64,000 nt of DNA. It comes from Tubulanus polymorphus (Eukaryota; Nemertea; Palaeonemertea; Tubulaniformes; Tubulanidae). A program made the translations under genes and the position numbers. Shown piece after piece: positions 13,401 to 25,290 of this stretch. A model generated the notes under the pieces. It saw only the letters and a program-made list of their open reading frames with translations, made no database searches and was not told where the DNA came from. Within the stretch, counting starts at the first letter, position 1; every line of letters begins with the position of its first letter. The stretch lies in contig NC_134028.1 in assembly GCF_964204645.1 (NCBI RefSeq), positions 4,128,501 to 4,192,500 on the forward strand. The letters run 5' to 3'.

Positions 13401-14031
13401 TCGTCGGCCGACGAAATCGGCCGACGAAATCGCCGCCGAATTTATGAACGATTTGATCGCCGACAGACCCGGACACACTGGGCGATTTCGTCGGCCGACG
13501 AAATCGGCGAACAGCGCCGCTTATTTTGAAACGACCAGCTGCTAGCGCCACCTTTAATAAATCGAAGAGCCGTGATTGGCTCGAGGTGACTGATCGCCGT
13601 ACCCGGACACACTGGGCGATTCTGTCGCTGTCGGCCGACTAAATCGCCGAAGGCGATTGCCCGGACACACACTGGGCGATTTTACCGGCGACAAAATCGG
13701 GCGACGAAATCGCCCAGTGTGTCCTGGCCTTGCGTGCTCATAGTATCCGTTACATTTTGAATGACCGAATACTTTGATTTTTGGAAATTAATCACTCCCG
13801 GTATAATCACTCACCTCTCATCTACAGGGAATTTGTAATTGCGTGGAAAGTGACAACCCTGGCAGGAATTGTACATTTTTTGAATCAGTCCATCCTCTCT
13901 TCCCGTATACAAGCATTGATAACGGCTCTGAAATTCCATTGATTATTGATGTATTTTCATATATTTCGTTATCCGCTGGTAGATACTCGCCGGCGCATGC
14001 GCTTCACTGTCAGAACAGCACGAAGAATTGA
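4454..14031 (+). CDS. MEI1: Meiosis inhibitor protein 1-like (meiotic double-strand-break formation)
   Basis: Reconstructed 26-exon gene: 4454-4709, 5074-5121, 5871-5908, 6053-6161, 7401-7595, 8252-8803, 8962-9061, 9173-9307, 9832-9979, 10058-10218, 10317-10450, 10526-10631, 10750-10837, 10941-10986, 11108-11235, 11329-11415, 11506-11580, 11646-11742, 11860-11961, 12025-12135, 12210-12337, 12432-12671, 12750-12831, 12979-13073, 13158-13283, 13828-14031. All phases close, giving about 1196 residues, near the length of vertebrate MEI1. The protein is Leu-rich and helical throughout, like an ARM/HEAT solenoid, with no catalytic motif. Stretches such as FFTKCHCVYG followed by a helical repeat, and ALSDVQDYVTSILQRMF, are what I recognise as MEI1. 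In mammals MEI1 is needed with SPO11/TOPOVIBL for programmed meiotic breaks; a germline role is inferred here. Weak points: exon 6 (possible internal intron), the 65-base intron after 11580, the weak donor at 10986 and the last exon. Another large ARM protein is the alternative. Confidence 0.72.
8523..8732 (+). other. Possible in-frame retained intron (exitron) inside MEI1 exon 6
   Basis: This 210-base stretch begins GTACAA, ends TGCTTTCAG, is a multiple of three and has no stop, so the gene reads either with or without it. Removing it joins NDSLL directly to GLIFHSLNMM and the conserved-looking FFTKCHCVYG; its 70 residues look less family-like than the flanks. The donor is weak, so the retained form may be the normal one. 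Confidence 0.4.
11581..11645 (+). other. Very short MEI1 intron or frame change
   Basis: The open frame before 11580 continues through this 65-base stretch (VILNSKISPVKELLNLMSN), but after 11645 the family-like reading (GIPHNLALSDVQDYVT) is in another frame. A 65-base intron (GTGATT ... CATTTCAG) reconciles the two and keeps phase 0. An indel in the four-G run at 11645-11648 would be the other explanation. Confidence 0.45.
13384..13724. mobile_element. Palindrome-rich inverted-repeat element (MITE) in the last MEI1 intron
   Basis: The element starts GGACACACTGGGCGATTTCG and ends with its exact reverse complement (terminal inverted repeats of about 23 bases). The same GGACACACTGGGCGATT-type word recurs in direct orientation at about 13472, 13605 and 13662. 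Nested palindromes built from GATTTCGTCGG and CCGACGAAATC fill the left part. It is about 340 bases, GC-rich against an AT-rich background, and has no coding capacity. It is best read as a non-autonomous DNA transposon; the superfamily is not clear from this copy. Confidence 0.75.
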
Positions 14032-14135
14032 TCCGATGCAAAATACACCAACTTCACGAACGCAAGGTCAGCATGGTCAAAAAGATGGCGAATTCAATTT
14101 GGTGCCAGTTACTTAAGCTGTGCGTGCAAAGATAG
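14014..14135 (+). other. Alternative MEI1 C-terminal reading
   Basis: In a second frame this stretch encodes a charged helical tail (EQHEELIRCKIHQLHERK and on to a TAG at 14133-14135) that looks more protein-like than the end of the simple exon (SPAHALHCQNSTKN, stop 14029-14031). Reaching it needs a 35-base intron (13979-14013, GTAGAT ... TGTCAG), which is shorter than usual animal introns, or an indel. Both ends are therefore recorded. Confidence 0.35.
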
Positions 14136-14177
14136 ACTCATTGCTCTTTAGATGATGATTATTTTTTTGCTGGCGTT

Positions 14178-14403
14178 AAGGCTAAACAAAAATGATACCT
14201 TGTTATTCCGCAGCGGCCGGGTCATTTTTGTAAAATATGATAAAATTTATAAACAGTTCATTTCTATAGCGGCCGGGTCTGTTATGGTGAAATTGATCAC
14301 GATTTTAAAAAAAAGTAATGTATAGGGTAGATAGGCGGCCGGCCGGGTCAACATTTAAGCTCAGCGCAGAGCGGAGAAACAAGGTATCAATTTTTTTTAG
14401 CCT
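14178..14403 (+). mobile_element. MITE family A, copy 1
   Basis: Terminal inverted repeats of the form AGGCTAAA...GATACCTTGTT bound a 226-base AT-rich element flanked by TAA on both sides, a likely target duplication. Internal landmarks shared with other copies are GCGGCCGGGTC, CAGTTCATTTCTA, AATGTA(T/C)AGGGTAGATAGGC and GGTCAACATTTAAGC. There is no open reading frame. It lies just beyond the MEI1 stop. Confidence 0.8.
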
Positions 14404-15142
14404 AAACAAAAATAGATTTTACAATAATGTACAGTGCTTTCGATTAATTCTTGAGTTGATGTGTTTTCTTGGAACCCGTTCATTTGGCCATAAAAATTAT
14501 TGAATAATACCTATTCAGAGTTTTTATTGATAAATAATTACCATAATTGAATAATTAATACGAATATATTTTCGAGTAACTACTTACGGCGTCAATTCTA
14601 TGTTGCTCATTTTCCTCTCTTTCTCTTTCTCTCTATTGTTTCGAGCGTTGTGTATAACAGAACGCGCTTTCCTATAAAAATTAATTCCCGGAAACAGTTG
14701 GGCAATTTATTCAATACAACAGCGCAAATGTTTTGTCTGTGTCGAGGCTTGATGTTGTTTTCAAATCGCAATCGAAACTCTGTTCTCGGAAGACGGTCGC
14801 CGATCCCGATGCTGACAGGTTCTGCTAATGATAATGGCTAATAGCCGAACGCAGATGACTACTTTTTGAACTTCTCAATTAAATCACGGTTCAAACACGC
14901 CTCAAAAGCGTTTTCTGCGTCGTAGACAAATTAAGTCACGCGTATTCGAGTCATGCTTGCAGAACTCTCGTGATAGCATCAGCTCTTTGAGAAATTGGTA
15001 TACTAAGACCGAGTCTACCATTATCGACCGCCCACTGCCAGATTTTTCCTAATAGAACGACATCACTATGATTATGTGTGAATCTATTCGTTTTTTGCCA
15101 AATTTTTTGATGATCTCTAAGTGCTTGAAATAAAATTTCATT
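14404..15142. other. Intergenic DNA between MITE copies
   Basis: AT-rich sequence with a CT-rich run (about 14610-14640). I see no gene and no repeat beyond the flanking MITEs. Confidence 0.5.
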
Positions 15143-15357
15143 TAGGATAAAAATACATGATACCTCTTCCTCTCCCGATCGGCTGGGTAATATAACTTTT
15201 GTAAACTGCAATGATATTTGTAATCAGTTCATTTCTAAAACTGCAGGGTCTTTTATGATTAGCCTGGCCATAATGTTTTTTTTTAAAGAAGTAATGTACA
15301 GGGTAGATAGGCGGTCGGTCGAGTCAACTTTTAGGCTTCAGAAAGAAGGAAACAATC
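15143..15357 (+). mobile_element. MITE family A, copy 2 (degraded ends)
   Basis: Same orientation and internal landmarks as the copy at 14178: ATGATACCTC near the left end, GTAATCAGTTCATTTCTA, AATGTACAGGGTAGATAGGC and GAGTCAACTTTTAGGC near the right end. The right inverted repeat is eroded. Confidence 0.7.
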
Positions 15358-15360
15358 ATT

Positions 15361-18300
15361 TGTTCTTGTCCCGTTTAAATCATCACCATTCTCATTTCCG
15401 AAATGAATTCCATAAATCTTCATGGATTTCTTCCAATTTAAGTCTAAAGGTTTATCGTTTCTAGTTTTCCAAGATCCTAACCACATACACTCAGTTTTGT
15501 CTTTATTAATTTTTGCACCCGATGCTCGTTCAAATAAAGTTTAAGTTGTAAAGGCTTGATTCAATGATTCTAAGTCGGTTAGACATAGTGTGCGTATTTT
15601 TTTATTTTAATTTCTGTGTCGTCTGGTAATTTCACTCCTTTAATCATTTGTTCTTAGCCTCAATGATTGTATCTGTTGATATTGTATTTTAGAAGGTCTA
15701 CGGTGGTGTAATTATCGGAATGATTACGGTCATCGGGCTCGGTGTGCGGTTCGCTGTAGCGTAACTAACATCGTTTTGACGTCATCACTTTCTACCTTGT
15801 GAAAAACCGAACGGCGATCAATTCATGCAACACATGTGTACATCATACCACGTAAATTACGTGTAGGAATTTTTGCGTGGTTACATAAAATAACGCTAGT
15901 TCTTCTCGACCCCATTTCTATGTCATTACTACTAACTATCGACCGGTTTTGTGTATGCAAGGGAATCCAGACACTCAATCGCCCAACCGCCCACGCACGA
16001 AAATTATGCATAGTCGAGTATCATCGTGGAAACCCCTTGTTGAGAGTTGCCGGTAAACACGGGAATACTGAGGGAGAAAAACTATATCCGATTACCAAAT
16101 CTGGTAACTTAAACAAAAATCCGGCTCCACCATCGCCAGTTTCTGAAATGCTGTGTTTAGAGTCCCGCCTGATAACACAGTTTCAAATTCGGTTTTAAGG
16201 ATCGGAAAAACGGGTTTAATTTCTTCAATGCTGAAAGAATTCATTCATTCGAGTAGTTCCCGCATATAATCTCGGATGGGATGCGGAAAATGATGTAAAA
16301 AAGGTGTAAAATTCGTGTGAATCATAGATCATAACATGAATCATAGGCCCTAGTGACAGAGAATAACATACCAATTTGAGAAAAAGAATAATCTTCCATT
16401 ATCCTTTGATTAGTCAATGGTTATCAATGATATGTATATAATTATTGGTAATAGTCGACCAAATGCCTTTGAAATCGCGTTTCTTCTTCCAAATCTTTGT
16501 CATTTGTTACGCGATTTTAATTTCTATCGATTGTCGTTTTGTTGCCTATTTCTTGAAAATAAAAAATTACACGCGAACTGTAAAAATTCTTTTGAAATTC
16601 GTTACTGTCTGGTTGTGGATTAACGCACGCCTCGCCCTTGAAAACGATTTCTTGGAAATCGAAAGAAATTCAATCAAATATTTTTCATTAATTCTCAGAA
16701 ATGTCGATTGTCTGCTCCTTTGCCTTATCGTTTAAAACTGATGGGGATGATTACGGTTTGATTAACATTTTAATGATGAAAGCTTTCATGTAGTTAGACC
16801 GTTTTAGTCCATTGATTAACAAGGCAGATACAGACATGAGTGTTAGAGTTATACAGTCTTTAAACAATCATTAATACCTTTGCATTATACTTTAGACATC
16901 AAATCCATACATTATTATTAGGGCAGTGGCAAGAGGAATATGTGAGTGGGTTCGTTTATGAAAAAAAATCTCGAAAATTTGAGATATCCTGGCCAAATAT
17001 CTGGCTTCAGTCTAGATTAATGAACAAAAGTAATAGCGGTTCGGTATCTGGGTTCCAGAAGAAAAGAAAAATACATTTCTAGAAAATGAGCTGCGTCAAA
17101 GGCTACCAGCGGGTGGCAACCTTGGTGTAAGATATTTTGAAGATTCCCAAGAAGATCTAGTGTCAAATTTCTAACCACCACACTCTGGTAGTACCAGCCT
17201 GATCTTGTAGAACCTGTAAATTTTCTTTCGAACGCCATGAACCGACACGAGTAACGCAAAGTGCTGCCACCTACTGGCGCCGTATAAAACTAGAACAAGT
17301 ATGGCAGCTCTACTCGAAAACGAATTTATTACTCATCTACTGGGAATCAAATCTTGATGACGTCAGGGAATGGTTGTTTATTCGTTGTGATGTCATCACA
17401 CGTAGTAAAAGCGGAAATGGGCTTGGTATATGTGAGAATGGAATTCTGAGAAATCTGCAACTCAAGTCGAGAGAATGAATGACTACAGGGGATAAAATAA
17501 AGTAATTCCCATACTATGGGAGACGTCTAGAATAGTTCCTAGTAATAGTTGCTATAAAATGATTTTACGACGGCCCTTGCTCGGTACGAAAAACCACATT
17601 CATTGATAGCGAGAAAGACTAAAGCAGAAAGAAAAAATATGATATATATCAAGAATATTCGCAAAAATGTTCTTTCTAACCCTTCCGAAATTGAACTAAA
17701 AATTGAATTTAGCAGTGTTTAATTGCCTTTTTGGAAGAGAAGCCATATTGATTACAGACGTTGAAAAACATTCTCAATATACTTTATGTACCGAATATAC
17801 TTAAAATTCACATATTGTATGTATTTCATAAAATTCATCGTGTCATAATTGATGGCAATCAGATTTCTGTGTGCAATGGACCCATAATCACGCTTGTTGA
17901 CCTGTAATGGTTCTAACTAGCTTAAAAGATGGAAAGTTCTGAAAAGGAATTTCGTCAGTGTAGCCTACGTAGCCATATCTTATGAAATGTGATTATTGTA
18001 AAAGAGTCGGAGATGAGTTTCATATTCTTTACGAATATAAGAATCTTAGTTATCCTCCGAGAAAGGTCGAAATATTTCCCTCGTTACTTTTGGCAAAGTC
18101 CAAATTCTCTTCAGAAACGAATATTTGATTTCCTAAATCGAAGCAGCTATTTGATTAATCAGATTTTCCACCAACGAGCGTATAGTATGACGAATATATA
18201 ATTAACGAACTGAGTGGTAGAATGAGAATAATTAACGCTATTTCAGAGAGTTCGTCGACCTGACATATCGTAGCAAGCAATTAATATATTTGTATGTGAA

Positions 18301-19495
18301 TAAGATCGAGACAGATTAAGATTAAGATTACCTTCTAAGCGGATTCAGTTTCTTACAAAACAGTTGCTTTATGTTTGTTCCTCTAACCTGGTGTGTTCTA
18401 TGAAGAGTGAGGGAAGCATTTTTTTACAGTTCCAGCCTCACGCGTTATATAAAAAATGTAACGATAGTTTTGTATCAACAATTTAGTAAAGAAAAGATAA
18501 ATAACTCGTAAAAAAATAGGTTACTAGAATAAGGTAGCAAATTCATGAAAAAATCATTGAATTACTAAATGAAAACAAAATTTCAAAAACGTGATAAATA
18601 TATATTATCTCAAAAGCAGTCAGCGCTCAACAAAAATGCAGCAGAAAAATATTATCACCTTCATGACCGTTTTGGCAAGTTGGTTTTTATCTAGCAATAA
18701 TTTTTCATGAATTCGTTACAGTGTTTAGGCCTCTTTACACACAGTTACAACGGTGAAAGGAGCCCCGGGTATGTTGACTCATTATGTGAGTAATGTTCAA
18801 AGCTTGCCTGGAAAACAGAATAAGCGACATTAATCCGCTGAATTATTATTATTTTCAAATATCATTGAATCACGTTGTAAAACATCATCAAACGTTGCGA
18901 AACAACAAGTTCTCGTAGCGAGAAATAATAAAAGTTTTAATTCTCAGAAAAATGCAGTAGATTGTGCTAATATTGATGCTAGATCTTCCCGAACCGATGA
19001 AATGTCAACCGATATTTATGTCATATTTCTGAGAAAATTAAACTGCTTAAGTTGCGTCTCTGTTTAGATGGTTTTATTTAACTATCACATTCATGAAAAC
19101 ATATGAATATTCTGTTCTATCTATTTTTTTTAATGATAAGTTCGACTGCGTAAAGTTTATTTATGGTCGATTGTGTAATCGATGAACCAATGTAGGCTGC
19201 ACACATTGATATTTAAACAATCAGAACCAGTCCTGTGTTCATTCATCATCCATACCTCCCTCAAACTTCACAGCTCTTGTATAGAGATACACGCTGAGCT
19301 GTGCATGATCACGATCCTTCATGACCACGACCACTATTACCGACGCCTTAATCCAACCAAAATACGCCTCTTGCTGTTTTACAAATCAACACGATTAAGG
19401 GTGATTCTCTCATCACCAACCTACTTGTCAATCCTCGTCGAAAATCAATGTACATCATCGGAAACCTGTATATGTTGTGACTGGGTTTGTTGTGT
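15361..19495. other. Gene desert
   Basis: AT-rich DNA with no supported gene. The one item of note is a CTCF-like motif at 17263-17278. Open frames here, for example at 15836-16198, have no recognisable domain and no splice context. Confidence 0.5.
17263..17278 (-). promoter_or_regulatory. CTCF-like insulator motif
   Basis: On the minus strand the sequence reads GCCAGTAGGTGGCAGC, which contains an exact match to the conserved bilaterian CTCF core CCASYAGRKGGCR. It lies in the desert between MEI1 and the SOCS gene. Function is inferred from the motif only. Confidence 0.5.
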
Positions 19496-19709
19496 CTAAC
19501 TTAACTGAACAGACAAATCAAACACCTTAGGTATAATTTCAATTTTTACATTCAAGTCTGGTCCATTCAGACATTGGATATTCTTGAGCAAGGCAAGTAA
19601 AGCATTTTTCGTTCCTACTTCCTTTCCCATTTCTTTAAACCTGGCATTAGCCCGGAATTCATCTACATTTGAACCCGGGATTTGAACGCATCCAACAAAA
19701 ACGTATATA
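19496..19709 (-). CDS. Candidate terminal coding exon of an unrecognised gene
   Basis: Minus strand: a good pyrimidine-rich acceptor (CTTGTGTACAG) is followed by an open frame of about 70 codons ending in TAG at 19496-19498. The peptide (IPGSNVDEFRANARFKEMGK and on to FDLSVQLS) has a protein-like mix of charged and hydrophobic residues, but I do not recognise it. No confident upstream exon was found, although weaker minus-strand candidates lie at 24051-24386 and 26024-26117. It could equally be a piece of an old retrocopy or chance. Confidence 0.25.
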
Positions 19710-19989
19710 CTGTACACAAGAGTGATGGGTTTCGAAGAAAAGCTGGTCAGTACTGAAAAATATATTTGTTTGTGGACATCCTGGTAGCGTAATTTGTCTG
19801 AACTTCATGGAAACTGATGACTCAAAACCAGTTCATTTTAATGTTAGAATAGGCTGCTTCGATGTAGGAAAACCGCAAAGTTTATGATTTGATAATTTAC
19901 ACCGCGAACCGCAGACTCCATTGTAATCAAATTAATCTACGAAAGGCAAACAATGAAAAAAGTACCTAAAATCAGTGGTTCAACTTGCG

Positions 19990-20500
19990 ACAGGTGCCGC
20001 CAACAATGAAAACGTGGTCCCTGTTATCGGAAATCGCGTAGTTCCAATATGCGATTGATTACCAAGAAATATTGATACGATGCGAGTATATACAATGGTT
20101 TTCTCATAAAGTCTTATAAGGGCCCTTTCATTGATTACGCACGCGTAAGGGAGGAGTTAATGCGATGGTATAATATATCTAATGCTTAAAGAGTGGGCAA
20201 ATGGCTGATTTGAGGGTGGAGATAAGAAAATTCAAATTGTGCCGCCATCGATAAGAACGTGTTACCAGTTAACGGGAATCGCGTGTAGTTCCTGTATTGA
20301 AATCAATATTCGATTGATTTCCAAGAACTATTGAGCCTTTGATACGTGCAAATATAAACCATATTTTTCTCATATAGATGAGGCATTCATTCATTACGCA
20401 TGCATTAGAGGAAGGAGATGGTGCTTAAAAAGTATATAGGAAAAAAGCTGATTTTGCGAACAAGGGGAGGGGTTTGAAAAATTCATATTTTATGCGTACG
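19990..20500. repeat. Diverged tandem duplication, unit about 245 bases
   Basis: Two successive units share an ordered set of words: GTGCCGCC then AA(C/T)(G/C)...AATCGCGT...AGTTCC, GATTGATT(A/T)CCAAGAA, TTTTCTCATA, ATTACGCA(C/T)GC and a GCTTAAA(A/G)AGT tail. The first starts near 19994 and the second near 20239. Neither unit codes for protein. Confidence 0.65.
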
Positions 20501-20504
20501 CAAT

Positions 20505-21880
20505 AAATGAACGATCCCTTATGATTATAATACGTTCTAAACTTTACGATAGGTTCTATACTGCCGTCTGCCGTCAGTCAAATATCGAGAATAACGAACA
20601 CGAGAATAAAACTAATTTCATTCTTCCCTCTGTTTGCATAATTTATGTAATAAATTCTGACTAGTTATAAGTCACCAGAGATTATGCAGTGAAATGTCGC
20701 CGGGCCTGCTGGATATTTGGCATTCTAATGATAGCAATCGAAAACCTTCAACCGAAATCGTTAGTTCGATGAGAATGACTATTTTTACCTTCGCCGGCAT
20801 CATTAGATTAGAAACCAGAAGTTTTTGCTCTTCTCTGTGACATTTTCTAACCGTTTCGAGACACCTAGCTTTGCCAGGTTACAAAGAAAAAAAATTAGTC
20901 AGTTGGAATCTGTATACGACAAATTAATTCTTCCTCGCGATTCCGACCAAACGAACCGGGATTGGGCAATATTATAAAGACTCCTTTCATTTAATCAACT
21001 ATTCCGAAATTCAAAACTCTTTAGACGAATAGCGTAAAATAATTCAGATTATGACGACTGAAGTTCGTCCTATTTTATCTCGCGGTCGCCTTTGAATATT
21101 TTGAAAAGCAATGACGCTCTGCGAATCTGGGTACGAGATTATGATATGGCGGAATTCAGAATGCGACGATGCTGGAATATTGAAACCAACCGTTGGTGAG
21201 AAGCTGTCGAGATACGGAAGAGAAAAGAACCGCCGTTTTTCCGAGAAACGACATTAATTCGCTGGCGATGTCCCCGAGCGAGCGAGCGAAAAATTGTCTG
21301 CTAATAGAAAGCCAATTATTTCCGTCGGCTTGTTAACTTCGCGACGTCGAGAATGAAAATGGAAATGTGCATATACTAGACATCATTCGGGGCTACTGGA
21401 AACCTAGTTCTCCTTACGCGAATAATAATTGTTTGATATACGATCAGTCTTAGGCAATAATTGCATCTTATTCACGAATAATTCCTTTGAAACAGATTTC
21501 ATGGTCCTCCATCAAGGGAGTTGATAGATAGATTTGCTTTTATTATTTGTTAATTATTTCCATGAAAATTGCGGTTCCATCGCCTGATATTAAATGTGTT
21601 GTTTACTGCCTCGTAGGTAGCCGTTACATATAGTAGGAAACGTATATTCATGTTGTTAGAAGCAAGAATCCGCTCTGCAAATTTTTTTTTGTTTTTAAAC
21701 TTTTGATAGAACTATATCAATGAACAGTAGTTAATGAATCACTTGAAATAGTAAAATCCGTAATTTAGTAATAAAACGTAAAAAATCCCACAATTTTAGA
21801 TGGACTCATAAGCGCAGCTTATTGGAATATAGAAAACATTTCGGGTGGGTACCACTAACCTTCGTCTGTCTAAATGATAG
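20505..21880. other. Gene desert
   Basis: No gene, RNA gene or clear repeat seen. Confidence 0.45.
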
Positions 21881-21882
21881 TT

Positions 21883-22058
21883 AGGCTAAAATTACCTTAC
21901 CTTCTTTCTGCTGCGCTTAAATGTTGACCGGACCGCCAACGTTACTGTTTTTAAAACCATGATCAAGCTAACCATAACTAACATAACTGATTACAAACGT
22001 CATTGCAGTTTACAAAACGACCCGCCGATTAGGAGAAACGAGGTATCATTTTCAGCCT
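21883..22058 (-). mobile_element. MITE family A, copy 3 (reverse orientation)
   Basis: Reverse-oriented relative of the 14178 element: right end GAGGTATCATTTTCAGCCT, left end AGGCTAAAAT, and the internal words GACCGGACCGCC and CTGATTACAAACGTCATTGC. It lacks the AGGGTAGATAGGC block, so it has an internal deletion. Confidence 0.72.
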
Positions 22059-23584
22059 TATTCATTTTAGATTGACGAAGGGTGGTAACAACCGAAATAT
22101 TTCTGTATTTTAATTTTTTATTTTTTATTTAATTTTTAAAAGGTTTTATTCAATTTGCAATTGTAGGATATCTTGTTTATAACATAGTTAATGCTTGATA
22201 TGATTTGCCGTTTTAACTATAATATATTGTAATTGTTTGATCTAAGTTATGGGAAATCACCACTTTTACTCACGCACATCTGATGGTTTACATACGCGTG
22301 GAATCCATAATTCATGAAGACTATAGTCACCGTGAATTTAAGGTAGAATATCATGTAATATACTAGTCATTCGTGTCAATTTTCAAATGTAAGATGCGTG
22401 ATGAACCAAAACTACATTCTATCAATTTTGCACTGGCCTGACCTTTCATTTACAATATAGCTAAAATGTCAGCGGCACAAAACGGTTTCCGGAAAATCTA
22501 TTAGTAAATGAAAACCGTGTAAAAACCTCTTAGAAAATTGACGTAGTGTTAATTATTATGATGATACGAAATCTATGTATTCATGGGTTGGGGACATTTA
22601 AATCGTTGCTTACTTCGTTCTTCTCGAATAGAGGTTATAATAAAGATCAATAAGTGAAAAATTCCCCGTGTGGAAGCCCTATGGATTTCGGGTAGATATA
22701 AGACAAATGTTGAATTTGTTCTCCTCAAGTACAGGACAGAATGAAAAATATTCATTTGTTTATTTGTTCATTAAGCGAATGATGATTTTATCAATCCAAT
22801 CTTTAGGATGAAAATGAAAAATCTAATGTCTATATTTTTATTTCGTCTTTGTTTTGCTTTTTTATTTTACTTGATCAAAATGTTCGTTAATCCTTGGTCT
22901 CGGGTGTGTAGCTATATAAAGATACATTTCTCCCAACTGCTTGAAATAACTTATCGGCCGAGTTTATCGTAAACCCGGGATAGCTTCTCGAAAGTCGAGA
23001 ACAATAATTCATTAATTCAGTTCGTTCCTGGAATGATCCGGATTAACATTAGCGGTGTTAATAGACACTTCCTCTTGCTGCAGTTAACAACTCGGTTTTA
23101 CAGCCGGTTATAGTTTCTAGGAAAATAGAGTTCGTATGGAAGGATAGAACATCTGCCTTGTCGTGAATATAGACCATTTTATGAATTGTTACTTTTTAAA
23201 ATTTAGCTGTGTGTATACATTGGTTTCCGGATGATTGGAAAACCATTAATGTCGATTGAAGCAGCGGTCTGGAGCCATTTGGGATCCTTACGATTTTCTG
23301 AGTAAATAATACTGGGAGAATTTGAATCATTATACATCATACAGTGGGAACTCGTTAATACGAATCTTTTGGACAAAAGTATAATTGTGTTCTTAATCGG
23401 GTTTCGTATTATCCAAAGTTTGATTGATATAAATATCTTAGCTGGGACACGCTGGAAATCATCCTAATAAACAATTTTCGTCTTAAACAGAATTATTGTA
23501 CTGTAGTGGCGAGGTTTATGAATTTCTTATATTATTTGACGAGGCCTGACTGGTCAACTCACTGACAGGACAAAATACCTAAAA

Positions 23585-23650
23585 TAACGGCTCAGTGGTG
23601 GTAGCGGCTAGTACCCGGTGTTTTTGAGTTCTAGCTCCGATCCATGGAAC
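23585..23650 (+). mobile_element. tRNA-derived SINE head (fragment)
   Basis: A-box-like GGCTCAGTGGTGG is followed about 40 bases later by a B-box-like GAGTTCTAGCTCC, the spacing of a Pol III promoter. No complete cloverleaf is evident, so this is called a SINE fragment rather than a tRNA gene. Confidence 0.45.
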
Positions 23651-25290
23651 ACTTATGAAATAATTTTCAGTATTGAAAGCGAGAGTATTTTCAATTGTCA
23701 TTCCCAGGGTTCATTGATTTTTCCATTCTGTAAAAGTTATTCATCGTCGTGCCGAGATTTCTACATTGAATATCGATATAACCGATAATGTTTTCACGTA
23801 CAAACGCGGTTTATATCAAAAACGTATTTCAGTATCTCGACTGTCATCGGGACATTTTTTAGATTTACTATTGAAATCGTAGATAACGATTCTACTGTTT
23901 GAATGCGATATTATCTAAATGGGTCGTATTTTAATGAGGTTAGTTGGCATTCATGTACTTTCTTTTACTTGTTCCGAGTTCAAATTGTCATTTTACGCCA
24001 TCACCAAAACCTTATTCGCCGATTCAAATTTTGTCTATGAAATCCGACGCTTATATTTGCAAGGTGTGTATAACATGTTTGTCATATTCCGCTTTTTCTT
24101 GATGCGCATCTACAGTTTCATTTGACAAAATGGATAACGTAGTCACGGGCATTTTCAATTTCTCAGAAGCCATTGTTTTATGTGCATCGTAGCGGTGTTG
24201 GTTGACTATGCACCACGCACGTAAAAACATAAAACAAAGTTTCATTTTCCGAGAATCTTTCGATAAGAATTGTAAAAAGCTTATACTAAAAATGGACACT
24301 CGATCGCATCCAGTGAGTTGCGAGATTAGATGCTTGCCTACGTCAAGTAGATCCGATATGGTTACCATAATCACGAACATAAACATATCTAGAAGGAACT
24401 AAACTCGTCCAAGAACGAGTTTATATCTCACTTGACACTTGTGACGGCCCTTATCTTTGTTTCATAATGTCTATTCTTTATTTTCGGATATCGAATATCA
24501 GAAATATACTGAACAGGAATTGAACCTTTCAGACATGAGTCTAAAAATAAGCTGACCATACCGTTAAACGTCGAATAGATTGATAAAAAGAAAAAGGTTC
24601 AAGTTGTTTAATGTCGGTTACTATTTCAGAATTTCTTGCATTTCATTTGTTTTGAATATAGCCGATTTCTCTTTTCGTTTTTGACTCGACCAATCTACAT
24701 GTCTTTTGGCATTTTCCTATATTTCATTCCTTATGAAACATTCCTTAAAAGAGTATTCTTACCTCTAGATCTGAATTCTATGTACATCCACATCTTTGCG
24801 GATTTATCGTAACGTTGCAAATCGCTTTTTTAATCTAGAATTTTCATAAGGTTTTCTTTGAGTTCTACTCTTTCAATTGGATTGAAGCAGGTTCAATCGT
24901 TCGCATGGAAAATAGCTTTTAGGTCTAAAAAGCTAAAAATGTCATCATAATCATGATATTTTTGCCCGAGTTGCCCTCAAAAGAGGTAAATTTCAAAGAA
25001 TTCTGTCTCATGACCACGCGTGCTATACGAGTTCACAAAAATATCCATTCCAAGAAACCGATCTTACCTAGACTTTTCAAACTAGATAACTTGCTGCATA
25101 CGTCTGAATCTTAAAAACCTATAATTGCTCACTTTTAAGTTTTGTAATGGAAAAATCTAAGATTAGATAAGCAAGGTGAATGATTGAAAATTTCACCATT
25201 CTATCGTGTTAGATTATCTCTTATCGAGCGACTAAAATGATGATGACTCTGACAGGATGAAGATATAAGCGTTTCAGACAAATTCCAATG

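Noticed and set aside
13323-13672. Open frames on both strands in the repeat of the last MEI1 intron
   Set aside because: Generated by the GC-rich palindromic repeat, not coding.
15836-16198. 120-codon plus-strand open frame in the desert
   Set aside because: Composition is unlike a folded protein and it overlaps a similar frame on the other strand; no supporting signals.
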